A stretch of 36,170 nt of DNA from Microvirga sp. (GCF_014699075.1 NZ_JACXAB010000041.1:1-36170), one strand, 5' to 3'. Counted from the stretch's first letter, positions 25,708 through 33,517 are shown. Notes: generated by a model not told the origin, from the sequence alone. Numbers and translations are program-made.

Positions 25708-27057
25708 TTACCTGAGTGTGGATTTGATCTTCGTCGCAGCCGCCTGCAGGGCCTCTTTCGAACTGACTTGGCCGGCGATGGCGCGGGCGACCTCGTCGGC
25801 CAGCACCTGCTGTGCGGCGTTAGACTTCGGGCTGCGGACGCGCCACATTTCGCCTTCAGCGGCAAGTTCGTAGGATTGTTGAAGCGTACGATAGACCGGC
25901 TCGAGCCACTTCTCCTCAGGCTTGCTTCCGAGCGTGGATTTCCGCGCAGGGAAGGAGCCTAGCAGTGAGGCGCTAACCTTCTCGCCTTCTTTGGACGACA
26001 GCCACTGGAGGAAAGCCCACGACGCTTGCAGGTTTTTGGTTTTGCTGCTGACGCCCGCGTTCCAAATTCCGCGGTGTGTCCCCGCCCTTGCCGACCCGGC
26101 TGGCATCACCTGAATACCGACTTCGTCTTCTTTCAACGTCGTTGAACTGGCGTCGATGGCGGTTGCTTTGTAGACGCTTCCCCAGTTGAACATCACGGCG
26201 ACCTTTCCCTGACGAAAGGCCTGAAGTGCTTCTGAGTACCCGTGTCCCAGAGCGCCGGGCGGACCGTACTTTGCGAGATCCTTGTGCATATCAAGAGACT
26301 TCGCCCCGACCTCATTGTTGAATGCCGGAGCTCCTGACTCGTCGAGCAGCTTGCCACCGTTCGCGTTGAGGATGGCCTGCCAGATGGTGGGGGTGAGAGA
26401 GTCGCGTACGAAGTAGGTGTCGACGGCCCAGGCGTCTTCCTTGCCATCTCCATTGGTGTCCTGCACCAAGGTCTTGGCCTGCGTGAAGAACTCATCCCAG
26501 GTAAGTTTCGGTGTTGGTTCCGGAACGCCGGCTTTCTTGTACAGCGTTCGGTTATAGAACATGAGCAGCATGTTAGAGCGGACAGGAACTGCATACTGCT
26601 TTCCCTTCCACTCGCCTGCTGCAAGCGGTGCCGCGTTGAAGTCATTCCAGTTATAGTCAGGGCTGGTTAATGCAGCAACGTCCTTGCTCTTGAGATCAGC
26701 GAGGGCTCCGACTGTGGCGAGCTGCGGAACCCATGGGTCGTCGATAACGAGAACGTCGTACTCTGGATCGGCGTTCACGGCATCCAGCATCATCTTCGGC
26801 AGTAGTTCTGCATAAGGAACGCCGTCGACTACAACTTTCACATTCGGGAACCGCTTGTTGAACTCAGGGACAAGCTGAGTTTGCCAGCTGTTGGCGAATG
26901 CCTCGTTCGCCATGACCTTGATCTCGACCGGTGAGTTCGGACCACCGGCTCCTTGAGCATACCCAGTACCTACTGAAGCAGCCGTCAAGACGACGGTGGT
27001 CGTGAGACGGGCCAGCACAGATTGCCGGGCTTGCAGCTTACGAATTGACACTGTCAC
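25708..27057 (-). CDS. ABC sugar-binding protein (family 1), 449 aa
   Basis: First gene of the nine-gene operon. Start is a GTG at 27057 with AGGGAGGAATGT before it. Signal peptide: basic KLQARQ, then VLARLTTTVVLTAASVGTGY, cut near residue 35. The mature protein is a MalE/UgpB-type lobe pair: FANSWQTQLVPEFNKRFPNV, DVLVIDDPWVPQLATVG, TWDEFFTQAKTLVQDTNGDG (Asp/Asn/Gly run that may bind Ca), AFRQGKVAVMFNWGS, WAFLQWLSSKEGEKVSASLL. Several Trp/Tyr residues in the cleft region suit carbohydrate stacking. It delivers ligand to the permeases at 20343 and 21200. Confidence 0.93.
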   Translation of the reverse strand: MTVSIRKLQARQSVLARLTTTVVLTAASVGTGYAQGAGGPNSPVEIKVMANEAFANSWQTQLVPEFNKRFPNVKVVVDGVPYAELLPKMMLDAVNADPEYDVLVIDDPWVPQLATVGALADLKSKDVAALTSPDYNWNDFNAAPLAAGEWKGKQYAVPVRSNMLLMFYNRTLYKKAGVPEPTPKLTWDEFFTQAKTLVQDTNGDGKEDAWAVDTYFVRDSLTPTIWQAILNANGGKLLDESGAPAFNNEVGAKSLDMHKDLAKYGPPGALGHGYSEALQAFRQGKVAVMFNWGSVYKATAIDASSTTLKEDEVGIQVMPAGSARAGTHRGIWNAGVSSKTKNLQASWAFLQWLSSKEGEKVSASLLGSFPARKSTLGSKPEEKWLEPVYRTLQQSYELAAEGEMWRVRSPKSNAAQQVLADEVARAIAGQVSSKEALQAAATKIKSTLR

Positions 27058-27103
27058 ACATTCCTCCCTGGGGTGCGCTCGGGGTCATACCGCAGCGCTT
27101 TCT

Positions 27104-27119
27104 ATATTCTATAGAATAT
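27104..27119. promoter_or_regulatory. Perfect 16-bp palindrome, likely GntR operator
   Basis: ATATTCTATAGAATAT is its own reverse complement. It overlaps the -10 box of the sugar operon promoter, 47 bases upstream of the GTG. FCD-type GntR proteins bind AT-rich palindromes of this size, and such a regulator is encoded in the operon. Confidence 0.65.
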
Positions 27120-27144
27120 GGAATCGCCACTGATGCCCTGTCAA
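27115..27144 (-). promoter_or_regulatory. Sigma-70-type promoter of the sugar operon
   Basis: On the minus strand TTGACA (27144-27139) is followed after 18 bases by CATATT (27120-27115). The -35 box is the full consensus. The -10 box lies inside the palindrome at 27104-27119, so a bound repressor would block polymerase. Confidence 0.65.
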
Positions 27145-27265
27145 GCGCCATTGGTTCTGCACGCAAATTGCTTCTTTATAATGTTCATGGTGCTCATCGC
27201 GGATGCCTTTCACCGGAACTTGCAGGCACGGCCATGACGCAGGAAAACAATTCCGCCACGCAGTC

Positions 27266-27918
27266 GGCTGTGTTGCACGGATTGGTTGGTGAGCGCACTG
27301 AGGCCACTCCATGGCTTTCGTTTAGGCGATGCGGACGGACTCCGGACATCCAAGCTCAAGCATGCAGTTCAGGGCAGAAATGGCGATGGCGCCCTCGGTC
27401 TCGTGACGCCCATCTGTTCGCGAGCGCAGCGCATCTCCGATCACTCGTTTAAGCCGGCTGATGTCGGCCTCCACTAGAGCCCGACGCGTGTACCCGGACC
27501 GCTTCTGCCAGCCCATGCATCCATGCTCGGCAATGCTTTGGAGATGCCGATCACGCTGGGTGGGTGTGCTCCCTGCCATGTCGCTCGGTACTGCCGTTGA
27601 TCGTGGCGGCACGATCACTTTCGCATCAGGATGGTGCTTGCCAACGCTACCGTAGACGCCGGCTTGATCATAGGCTCCATCGCCAATCAAGGAGGCGAGT
27701 GAAGCTGTAATCTGGGCGAGCAACGGTTCCACTTGCGAGCCATCATCGCCATCGCTGGTCGTCAGCTCTGAGGCGAGGATCTGCCCGGTTCCGGCATCAA
27801 CGCCGATGTGCAGCTTGCGCCAGGATCGGCGCCTTCGGGTGCCATGCTTCTCGATCAGCCACTCGCCGGGCCCGCAGAGTTGCAGGCCCGTGCTGTCCAC
27901 CAGCAGGTGCACCGGCCC
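27266..27918 (-). mobile_element. IS5-family remnant, 5' part lost
   Basis: The fragment holds the C-terminal two thirds of an IS5-family transposase and probably the right terminal end: GGCTGTGTTGCAC starting at 27266 resembles IS5-type ends. Its other side stops exactly at the left end of the IS6-family element at 27919, and the missing 5' part is not found beyond that element. Confidence 0.65.
27322..27918 (-). pseudogene. IS5-family transposase, N-terminally truncated
   Basis: The frame reads VHLLVDSTGLQLCGPGEWLI (first catalytic Asp in VDSTGL), RRSWRKLHIGVDAGTGQILA, LASLIGDGAYDQAGVYGSVG (second Asp), AKVIVPPRSTAVP, GWQKRSGYTRRALVEADISR (catalytic Glu in VEAD), and ends ESVRIA. Family members are usually 300 residues or more; here about 198 codons remain. 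The natural start is gone, the codon read as Met being GTG inside the conserved LVDS block. It cannot be active. Confidence 0.88.
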
Positions 27919-28730
27919 GGCATCGTCAATTTAACGGCTTGAGACAGGTCTACCCCTTCAGGGAAATCAGATCAGGCACTCGCGACACCAGTCACCTCGG
28001 CCCAAGCTCGGAAGGCCTGAGTGCGGGACGCGCGATGAGCGGCAGCGGTGGTGTTTGCAGGGCGGCGAAAGAGGTTTGCAACCTGATCGTGAACTGAGAG
28101 GAAACGCTGGGCCTGTCCGGCTGACTTGAAGCGCTTCATGATCCGCTCGCGCCGTCGGGTGGGTTGATGACTGTTCTCCGCCCTGTTGTTCAAGCCGCGG
28201 TGCTGCCGATGTTCGACACCCGGCATGATCTGTCGCTTGGCCACGCCATAGCTGGCCAGCTTGTCCGTGATCATCACGCGAGGCGCCGCACCTTGCTTCT
28301 TGAGCAACTTCCGCAACAGGCGTTTGGCTGCTTTAGCGTTACGGCGGCTCTGGACGAGAACGTCGAGTACAGCTCCATGCTGATCGACAGCTCGCCAGAG
28401 CCAGTGTTTCTTGCCGGAGATGCTGATCACGACTTCATCAAGATGCCATTTGTCTCCCGATGCCGGAAGGCGCCTGCGGATCTGGTTGGCAAAGCTCTGG
28501 CCGAACTTTAGCGCCCATTGCCGCACCGTCTCGTGGCTGACCAGGATACCTCGGGCAACGAGCATCTCCTCGACCATGCGGAGGCTGAGCGGAAACCGAA
28601 AGTATAACCAGACGGCATGGCTGATCACCTCAGCCGGAAAGCGGTGGCGGGCATAACGAGGATGACGGGTGTTCTTCATCCCTCATGGATAGCTCGGTCC
28701 AGGTCACCCTTCAGTTAAGTTGACGGTGCC
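27919..28730 (-). mobile_element. IS6-family element, 812 bp, complete
   Basis: Inverted ends: left GGCATCGTCAATTTAAC (27919-27935); right, read inward on the minus strand, GGCACCGTCAACTTAAC (28730-28714); 15 of 17 match. The transposase gene inside is intact. No 8-bp duplication flanks it (ACCGGCCC on the left, GGTCGGGG on the right), and the interrupted IS5 gene does not continue on the other side, so a deletion or recombination has happened at one end. Confidence 0.85.
27972..28679 (-). CDS. IS6-family transposase, intact, 235 aa
   Basis: The full DDE set is present: WHLDEVVISISGKKHWLWRA (Asp), VMITDKLASYGVAKRQIMPG (Asp) and NNRAENSHQPTRRRERIMKR (Glu). The N-terminal part RHRFPAEVISHAVWLYFRFP and RMVEEMLVARGILVSHETVR carries the HTH typical of the family. 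Length is normal (about 235). IS6 elements move by replicative transposition and often generate adjacent deletions, which fits the damaged flank here. Probably functional. Confidence 0.93.
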   Translation of the reverse strand: MKNTRHPRYARHRFPAEVISHAVWLYFRFPLSLRMVEEMLVARGILVSHETVRQWALKFGQSFANQIRRRLPASGDKWHLDEVVISISGKKHWLWRAVDQHGAVLDVLVQSRRNAKAAKRLLRKLLKKQGAAPRVMITDKLASYGVAKRQIMPGVEHRQHRGLNNRAENSHQPTRRRERIMKRFKSAGQAQRFLSVHDQVANLFRRPANTTAAAHRASRTQAFRAWAEVTGVASA

Positions 28731-29034
28731 GGTCGGGGTTGCCTCCAGGGCAGCAGCGAGCCCCCTGATCTATGTCCATGGGACGTATGGCAGCTTCTCG
28801 CCGGAAGGTGCGAGCCTGTGGTGGTGAGACCAGCCGTCAGGTGACTACACGGCACACAAGTGACCTGGTTTGAAGCCTGGTGAGGCCCACCCTTGGTGAC
28901 AAAGCCTTAACCACATCAGCAGAAATCGCGCCGTTGCGCGAACAAGGGCGTTGTCCGCCTCTTTGCGCCCACACTCCTCGATCTGAATGAGCCTCACGCG
29001 AGATTGGCTGTGATGCAGAGAAGGGGAGGGTCCC
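28731..29034. other. Spacer right of the IS6-family element
   Basis: About 300 bases without a convincing gene on either strand. It does not continue the IS5 gene cut at 27919. A frame reading SPLIYVHGTYGSFSPEGASL (around 28760-28820) ends in a stop and may be the tail of a gene removed by the deletion, but I do not recognise it. The ribosome site of the next gene (AGGGGAGGG) lies at its right edge. Confidence 0.45.
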
Positions 29035-29628
29035 ATGTTCCGAGAGCGTGTAACTCGACTATTGAGTGCCCACCGTATTGTTGTCCTGACGCTTAGCCTG
29101 TCGACTGCCGCAGGATGGGTCTCGCTTGCCGTCTCAAAGCAGTCCTCGACCAAGCTGGAGGGTCAGCTCCGCCGTGAGTTGGCAGGCCTGCAAGACGCCC
29201 AGGCAAAGCTCCTCTCAGAGCGGGCGAAAACGCGGGCGTCTCTGTCTGAGATGGCACAACTGCGCACGGATCTTGCGGCAGCACGCTCCGAGGTTGCTCG
29301 ACTGTCTGGGCTGGTGGTCCAAGCCAAGCCGGAGCCTCCTCCGGTCAGGCTTGAAGCCAGCGAAAACCCCCGCACGAGCGATAACGCATCTAAGACAGGA
29401 TCAATCACGACGAAGACAAGCAAGCCGCTGCCCGTCAAAGCGGCTTCAGGAGATAAGCCATCACCACAGGACCGCGATGGTCAGCCAGCCGTCAAGATTG
29501 CGACGGCGAACAGCCAGAAGAAGGTTGCTGAGAAGCCTCAACGAAGTGCGACGCCAACCATCCGACCCGAGCTGGATACCGCAAGCCTGCGCCAGCTGAC
29601 AAAGTCAGCCGAGGCACAAGCGCAGTGA
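29035..29628 (+). CDS. Membrane-anchored coiled-coil protein, 197 aa
   Basis: AGGGGAGGGTCCC precedes the ATG. A single N-terminal helix (IVVLTLSLSTAAGWVSLAVS, residues 15-34) anchors the protein, and residues 40-95 form a coiled coil (LEGQLRRELAGLQDAQAKLL, RTDLAAARSEVARLSG). The remainder is a Lys/Pro/Ser/Thr-rich disordered tail ending in a short helix (ELDTASLRQLTKSAEAQAQ). This is the layout of a periplasmic or envelope-spanning spacer protein. I recognise no family. Probably transcribed alone. Confidence 0.7.
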   Translation: MFRERVTRLLSAHRIVVLTLSLSTAAGWVSLAVSKQSSTKLEGQLRRELAGLQDAQAKLLSERAKTRASLSEMAQLRTDLAAARSEVARLSGLVVQAKPEPPPVRLEASENPRTSDNASKTGSITTKTSKPLPVKAASGDKPSPQDRDGQPAVKIATANSQKKVAEKPQRSATPTIRPELDTASLRQLTKSAEAQAQ

Positions 29629-29989
29629 TGATCCTCGTTGAGGGGTGATTTGTGCAGGTACAGGCTCCATAAGTTGAGAGCGCTCACAATTGCAGCCGCC
29701 AAGTCAGAGTGCCCTGATCCTGGAGGTTGATCGAGGCTCCATGCCTGCATCCACACCTATAGATGGCCGCAATCGAACGAGTACCATGCTCCGCATAGCG
29801 GCGAGATCCATGGGGGAGCCGAATGAGAGGTCATGCTCCTCGGCTGTAGATTCCAAGAGAGGAATAACGGAGGCGAGGGCAGGGATGATGGGATTTGATG
29901 GCGCAATCCTGGGAGATGTAGACCCTGCCTAGGGTCGAGGCCAACGGGGTGTTGCTGGGCACATCTTGGTCCGTCCAAGAATGCGAGGC
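29629..29989. other. Spacer without recognisable gene
   Basis: About 360 bases. Frames exist on both strands (plus 29690-29932, minus 29757-29978) but they overlap each other, have no ribosome sites and show no family pattern. I see no terminator or repeat. Confidence 0.45.
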
Positions 29990-30262
29990 TTAGGCCCCTG
30001 GCTGCCCTGTGAACCGCGCTCCATACTGGCTTTCAGTGGTCCAGACCAGGCGGACCCTGGCCACAGCTTGTGCATCCGGGATCTTCAGTTCGAACTCAAG
30101 AGGAACGTCGGCCGGGGAGGGGATCACAAGCCGCATCCCAGTCTCGGACAGATCCGAGACAGTGCATGCAATCGGATCTCCGGTGAGCTCGCCTGTGAAC
30201 CATCCCCCTAAGGTTACGAGGAAGCGCTCTGCTGATCGACGCTCAGGCATGGCAGACGGCAT
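29990..30262 (-). CDS. PilZ-domain protein, 90 aa
   Basis: This is a stand-alone PilZ domain. The c-di-GMP-binding signature is complete: R-x3-R in RRSAER at residues 9-13 and D-x-S-x2-G in VSDLSETGMRL about 27 residues later. The remaining beta-barrel strands are visible (PLEFELKIPDAQAVARVRLV, YGARF). AAGGA lies nine bases before the ATG at 30262; an ATG four codons in is an alternative. Single-domain PilZ proteins relay c-di-GMP to motility, surface or polysaccharide machinery; the partner is not evident from neighbours. Confidence 0.9.
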   Translation of the reverse strand: MPSAMPERRSAERFLVTLGGWFTGELTGDPIACTVSDLSETGMRLVIPSPADVPLEFELKIPDAQAVARVRLVWTTESQYGARFTGQPGA

Positions 30263-30513
30263 GCACGAAATCCTTCGGCGGAGGACCAGCCTCTTCTAAC
30301 AAGGCAAGCTGGCGTGAAGATGTCCTTTCGACTAGAGCAGCGGAAGGGCTATCAGCCTAGTGTCTGACAGGGAGAGGCAATCGACCACATGCGCTTGGGT
30401 CCTCTCAGGTTCCAGCACTTGCAGAATAATTTTATGAATTCTGCGAGGGAATAGGCCGTCAACCATCTGCGTTTGATGACCATACGCCGTCAGTCAAAAG
30501 GCAGGATAGGTCT

Positions 30514-30669
30514 ATGGAACACCCCCAAGCCGTAAATGCTCTTCGAGAGAATACTTCAGTCCCTATAAGCCTCGCTATTACTGGCCCATCACTTCAGCGG
30601 GCAACAATCCTCTTTACCGCCTCTGTCACTTCCTTCATCGGGGCAAGTCTTCTGCTGGCCAGCATCTGA
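30514..30669 (+). CDS. Small one-helix membrane protein, 51 aa
   Basis: A short frame with GGCAGGATAGG upstream of the ATG. It starts MEHPQAVNALRENTSVPISL and ends with one hydrophobic helix, ATILFTASVTSFIGASLLLA. The polar N-terminus followed by a C-terminal helix suggests a tail-anchored inner-membrane peptide. No family is recognised. Support is the ribosome site and the clean hydrophobic segment. Confidence 0.45.
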   Translation: MEHPQAVNALRENTSVPISLAITGPSLQRATILFTASVTSFIGASLLLASI

Positions 30670-31119
30670 TCAATTGCGTTCAGCCCCTCTGTGTTCTTTC
30701 CAGCGCAGTCAAGGCTGGTCAATCAGCCAGTGTGGGGCTCTCCAAGAGAGGAGAGTTGGGGGCTGATCTCCCTCTGGAACTGAAGCGCCTCTGCGATGAG
30801 CGGGGCGCTTCACTTTGTCGGACAACATACAGAAATCTCACCCGGGGTAGAGCCGAACGGGGTTCCGTTGCGGGTTCGATCCGGAACGTAGGGGCTGGTG
30901 AGACCGATTGGCAACACTCGCCAAGGTACTTCCCTGAGGGGGCATGTTTCGAGGAACCAAGGTGCAGCCAGCTTGTTAGCGCCGGGCAAGGTCCAGGTCA
31001 CATGGACCTCCCTGGGATACAATGCCCGTCCGCCGCCAAGACTCCTCGTGTGGGTGTCATTAGCTGACGTGGGCAGTTTGGGGTGCACATTGCTGAACAT
31101 CATTAGGGGCTGAACAAGC
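30670..31119. other. Spacer holding the second repeat and a hairpin
   Basis: About 450 bases upstream of the LuxR gene without a convincing protein gene. It contains a CTCTCC/GGAGAG stem (about 30738-30755), the terminator-bearing repeat (30757-30817), and a further hairpin AGGTCCA (30989-30995) with TGGACCT (31003-31009). The last could belong to the leader of the LuxR gene. Confidence 0.5.
30757..30817 (+). repeat. Copy 2 of the terminator-bearing repeat
   Basis: It reads TGGGGGCTGATCTCCCTCTG, then GAACTG and the stem AAGCGCC (30783-30789) with GGCGCTT (30804-30810), followed by CACTTTG. The order and the stem are the same as in copy 1 at 8681-8739; loop and spacer differ by a few bases. 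No protein gene ends just before it, so it may terminate a small RNA. Confidence 0.65.
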
Positions 31120-31854
31120 ATGAATCATGACGTCGTCTACAATGAGCAAATCCTCGCGATTGCTCAGAATGCATCGTCATATGTGACGACGGTTCTGGTG
31201 TGCCGGAATACACTCATCCGCAGCGGAATCAGTCATATCCTCTCAGGGACGCATTTCGTCATCTCAGATGAGGCTCCCGTACATCCATCAGAGTTGCCTA
31301 TCCTCTGTCTCATCCACAGCGACCAAGCGGCTGATGAGCTGATCGAGACAATCGAGAGGCAGAAGGCGCAATGGCCTTCTGCTCGGGTGGTCCTCCTGAC
31401 CGACGGTATGGAACCATCATCCCTGGCGCAGGTCCTTCAGGCAGGCGTAGACGGCCTCTGCTCGACGGTCATGAGCCGCGAGCCCCTGATCAAGGCGCTT
31501 GAACTTGTGATGCTGGGTGAAATCTTCATCGCGCCAGCTTTCACACTCAGTCTGCTGAACGAAGTCTCCCGCCAGCGGTGGAGCCGCCTCGATACTGATG
31601 TCGTAATTGGCCCTGCGGCTACGGCAGTTGCTAGCCAGCTATCACCACGGGAGGCCATGATCCTGCGCTACCTGACCAAAGGCGCCTCTAACAAGCAGAT
31701 TGCACGAGAGCTTGGCCTAGCTGAGGCGACAGTTAAAGTTCACCTCAAAGGCGTCCTACGCAAGATGAAGGCTACCAATCGCACTCAGGCCGCTATGTGG
31801 GCGCAACAGCACATGAACATTGCGGCAAACGACGGGCTCATTGCTGCTGAGTAG
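31120..31854 (+). CDS. LuxR-type regulator with atypical receiver, 244 aa
   Basis: The C-terminal LuxR/NarL HTH is clear: LSPREAMILRYLTKGASNKQ, IARELGLAEATVKVHLKGVL, RKMKATNRTQAAMWA (about 172-230). The first 140 residues look like a receiver fold (TTVLVCRNTLIRSGISHIL; RVVLLTDGMEPSSLAQVLQA; GVDGLCSTVMSREPLIKALE) but the strand that should carry the phospho-acceptor Asp reads LPILCLIHSDQ, and the acidic pair after strand 1 is absent (VCRN). It therefore probably works without classical phosphorylation. AGGGG lies 12 bases before the ATG. No kinase is adjacent. Confidence 0.9.
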   Translation: MNHDVVYNEQILAIAQNASSYVTTVLVCRNTLIRSGISHILSGTHFVISDEAPVHPSELPILCLIHSDQAADELIETIERQKAQWPSARVVLLTDGMEPSSLAQVLQAGVDGLCSTVMSREPLIKALELVMLGEIFIAPAFTLSLLNEVSRQRWSRLDTDVVIGPAATAVASQLSPREAMILRYLTKGASNKQIARELGLAEATVKVHLKGVLRKMKATNRTQAAMWAQQHMNIAANDGLIAAE

Positions 31855-31874
31855 TCTGGCGCGAGGGTGAGTGA

Positions 31875-32045
31875 CCCGGCATCCATCAGGGTTGCCCTTC
31901 TGCGATATGTCCGGGCGAGGATGGGGGCCTGTTCATCACGCCGGAATGCCCGTCCTACGAGGAGGTAGAAGGGCAGCTCAATTCCCTGCAAAACAAACTG
32001 GACGAGTTGCGGGAACGAGCCCGCCGAGCCTTCCAGGTTGCATGA
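31875..32045 (+). pseudogene. Small reading frame lacking a start codon
   Basis: An open frame ends at TGA 32043-32045 and reads AICPGEDGGLFITPECPSYE, then EVEGQLNSLQNKLDELRERA and RRAFQVA. The amphipathic coil looks protein-like and codon use is normal, but no ATG, GTG or TTG is in frame after the upstream stop at 31872. An ATG at 31907 lies in the next frame and would join after a one-base shift. It is probably a recently broken small gene. Confidence 0.4.
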
Positions 32046-32130
32046 TCGACCAGCCGCTGCCGTCTCTGCTGAGACTAACGAATATTAACCGCTCAGGGAT
32101 CGGATCGAAGCCCCATCCGTTAGGGCCCCT

Positions 32131-32247
32131 ATGTCCAAGAGAGAGAAAACTCGACACAAGGTCATCTCGACAACGCTCATGATAGTGGCCTTGGCCATCT
32201 TCTGCGGGATTATGGTTGTGGGTGCCCCGCACCTGTTCTTTGGCTAG
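32131..32247 (+). CDS. Small one-helix membrane protein, 38 aa
   Basis: The short frame starts MSKREKTRHKVISTTLMIVA and ends with IFCGIMVVGAPHLFFG. A basic N-terminus is followed by one helix of about 20 residues, so it should insert with the N-terminus inside. TTAGGGCCCCT precedes the ATG. No family is recognised. Confidence 0.45.
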   Translation: MSKREKTRHKVISTTLMIVALAIFCGIMVVGAPHLFFG

Positions 32248-32597
32248 ACACCATCAAAACCGCATTAGGAGACCACAGACGGCTATTCCCGTCTCGAGGC
32301 ACAACCGCACCTGCTGTATGGACAATGCCTGCCAGCGGCCGCCGCAGCAGGATTTCTAGACGATGAATCGTTTGCACTTGGCTTTGCAACGAGTGCGTAG
32401 ATGTTTGGCTCGAATATTGAGGGTGCCCTGAGCGCCTTCCCCGCACTCTGGGCAAACGATTCAAAGCCACGTGCACCCGTTACTCAAACCCGTAGTAATG
32501 GGGGAGAAGGCTCCGGTGCCTGTACCTCGTCAGATGTGCTGCTCACGCGAACCGGAGATGTTAAACTTGGTGGCAGACCCACGGAGGAGCCGCCAGC
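32248..32597. other. Spacer without recognisable gene
   Basis: 350 bases between two small genes. A plus frame from 32401 has no ribosome site and a low-complexity composition. The ribosome site of the next gene (GGAGGAGCC) lies at the right edge. Nothing else seen. Confidence 0.45.
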
Positions 32598-32813
32598 ATG
32601 GAACGCTTTGTGGTAACCCACACAAAAGATGGCCTCTGGTCGGTATCCCACCAGGAGCACACTCTTTCCATCTACCCGACTGAGGAACAGGCGCTCTCAG
32701 CCACCTTCAAACTGGCATCGCAATTCAGCCAGCCGGAACACAGGGCGGTGGTGTCGATTACTCGCGCAGGCACTGGATCTGAGGTCCGGCAGTCAACACG
32801 GATCCACAGATGA
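32598..32813 (+). CDS. Small DUF2188-like protein, 71 aa
   Basis: GGAGGAGCCGCCAGC precedes the ATG. The sequence MERFVVTHTKDGLWSVSHQE, then HTLSIYPTEEQALSATFKLA and VVSITRAG follows the strand-strand-helix-strand order of small DUF2188-like domains (a G-x-W-x-V strand, an Ala-rich helix, a final V-x-I strand). Function unknown. Probably monocistronic. Confidence 0.65.
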   Translation: MERFVVTHTKDGLWSVSHQEHTLSIYPTEEQALSATFKLASQFSQPEHRAVVSITRAGTGSEVRQSTRIHR

Positions 32814-32893
32814 TACTCCTCCCCGTGTTGGGGTAAGAGGCCGTTAAGCTAGCGGGCGTAAAGCAGCCTCCTTCTCAAAGGGATCTGCCTGCC

Positions 32894-32995
32894 ATGAAGC
32901 GCCACAAGCTGGACGCCGAAGTCAGTGTTGCTGCCGCCATCTACGCCGGGCAGGTTGTCATCTTCGCCCTTGGGGCGTGGCATTACGCTCTCTGA
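32894..32995 (+). CDS. Very small one-helix protein, 33 aa
   Basis: The frame starts MKRHKLDAEVSVAAAIYAGQ and ends VVIFALGAWHYAL. AAAGGGATC lies about 10 bases before the ATG. It would form one membrane helix with a basic N-terminus. The small size makes it uncertain. Confidence 0.38.
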   Translation: MKRHKLDAEVSVAAAIYAGQVVIFALGAWHYAL

Positions 32996-33071
32996 GGTAG
33001 ATATGGAGAGAGGTCCCGCCGAATGACCGAGGGAAGGGGCCCACAGTGTTGTGAACCCCTGGACGATGGCC

Positions 33072-33314
33072 TCAGAGTTTCAGGATCTTTTTGGCTTGGT
33101 CGAGGGCCTTCTCGGATTCAGGATGGTTGCCGGCCTTGTGCAACTCCTCGCCCTGCTTGCGCAGATCCATGACCTTCTGTTTGTCTGAAGCCGAGAGTTG
33201 AGCCGTCTGCATGGCCTTGTCGATGGCGGCCATGTCCTGAGGGCAGCGGCGGGCAAAGGCCGGCCCGGCGACAGCAAGGGTCAGGACCGTGGCTATGCTG
33301 ATGCTTCGAAGCAT
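33072..33314 (-). CDS. Small secreted helical protein, 80 aa
   Basis: The ATG at 33314 follows GGGAGGAACAATC. The signal peptide MLRSISIATVLTLAVAGPAF ends at AFA, and the mature part starts RRCPQDMAAIDKAMQTAQLS. The rest is helical and charged (DKQKVMDLRKQGEELHKAGN, ESEKALDQAKKILKL), resembling a two-helix TPR-like hairpin. I recall close relatives in Methylobacteriaceae, all without known function. It should be periplasmic. Confidence 0.78.
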   Translation of the reverse strand: MLRSISIATVLTLAVAGPAFARRCPQDMAAIDKAMQTAQLSASDKQKVMDLRKQGEELHKAGNHPESEKALDQAKKILKL

Positions 33315-33517
33315 GATTGTTCCTCCCAAGGGGAGCCGCCGTTAGAGCGACGCGGATTAGATGGATCCTGGGCCGAAAGGTTCCCAACATCCTTCACCTT
33401 CGCCTGTACGGCTCCTGCATTAACCTGCCACTTCCTTGAATAGACCCCTATTGCTATTCGGAGCAGGTGCCTCGGGCTCTCGATCGGCCCGAGGCTTGCC
33501 ACGAGAGCGAGTGCTTT

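Noticed and set aside
27151..27182. Rightward promoter with TATAAT at 27177
   Set aside because: No acceptable -35 box at 16-18 bases and no gene on the plus strand downstream before the IS5 remnant.
29690..29932. Plus-strand frame of 80 codons
   Set aside because: No ribosome site, no recognisable fold and an overlapping minus frame of similar quality.
30732..31067. Frames on both strands across the second repeat
   Set aside because: They run through the terminator stem and have no ribosome sites.
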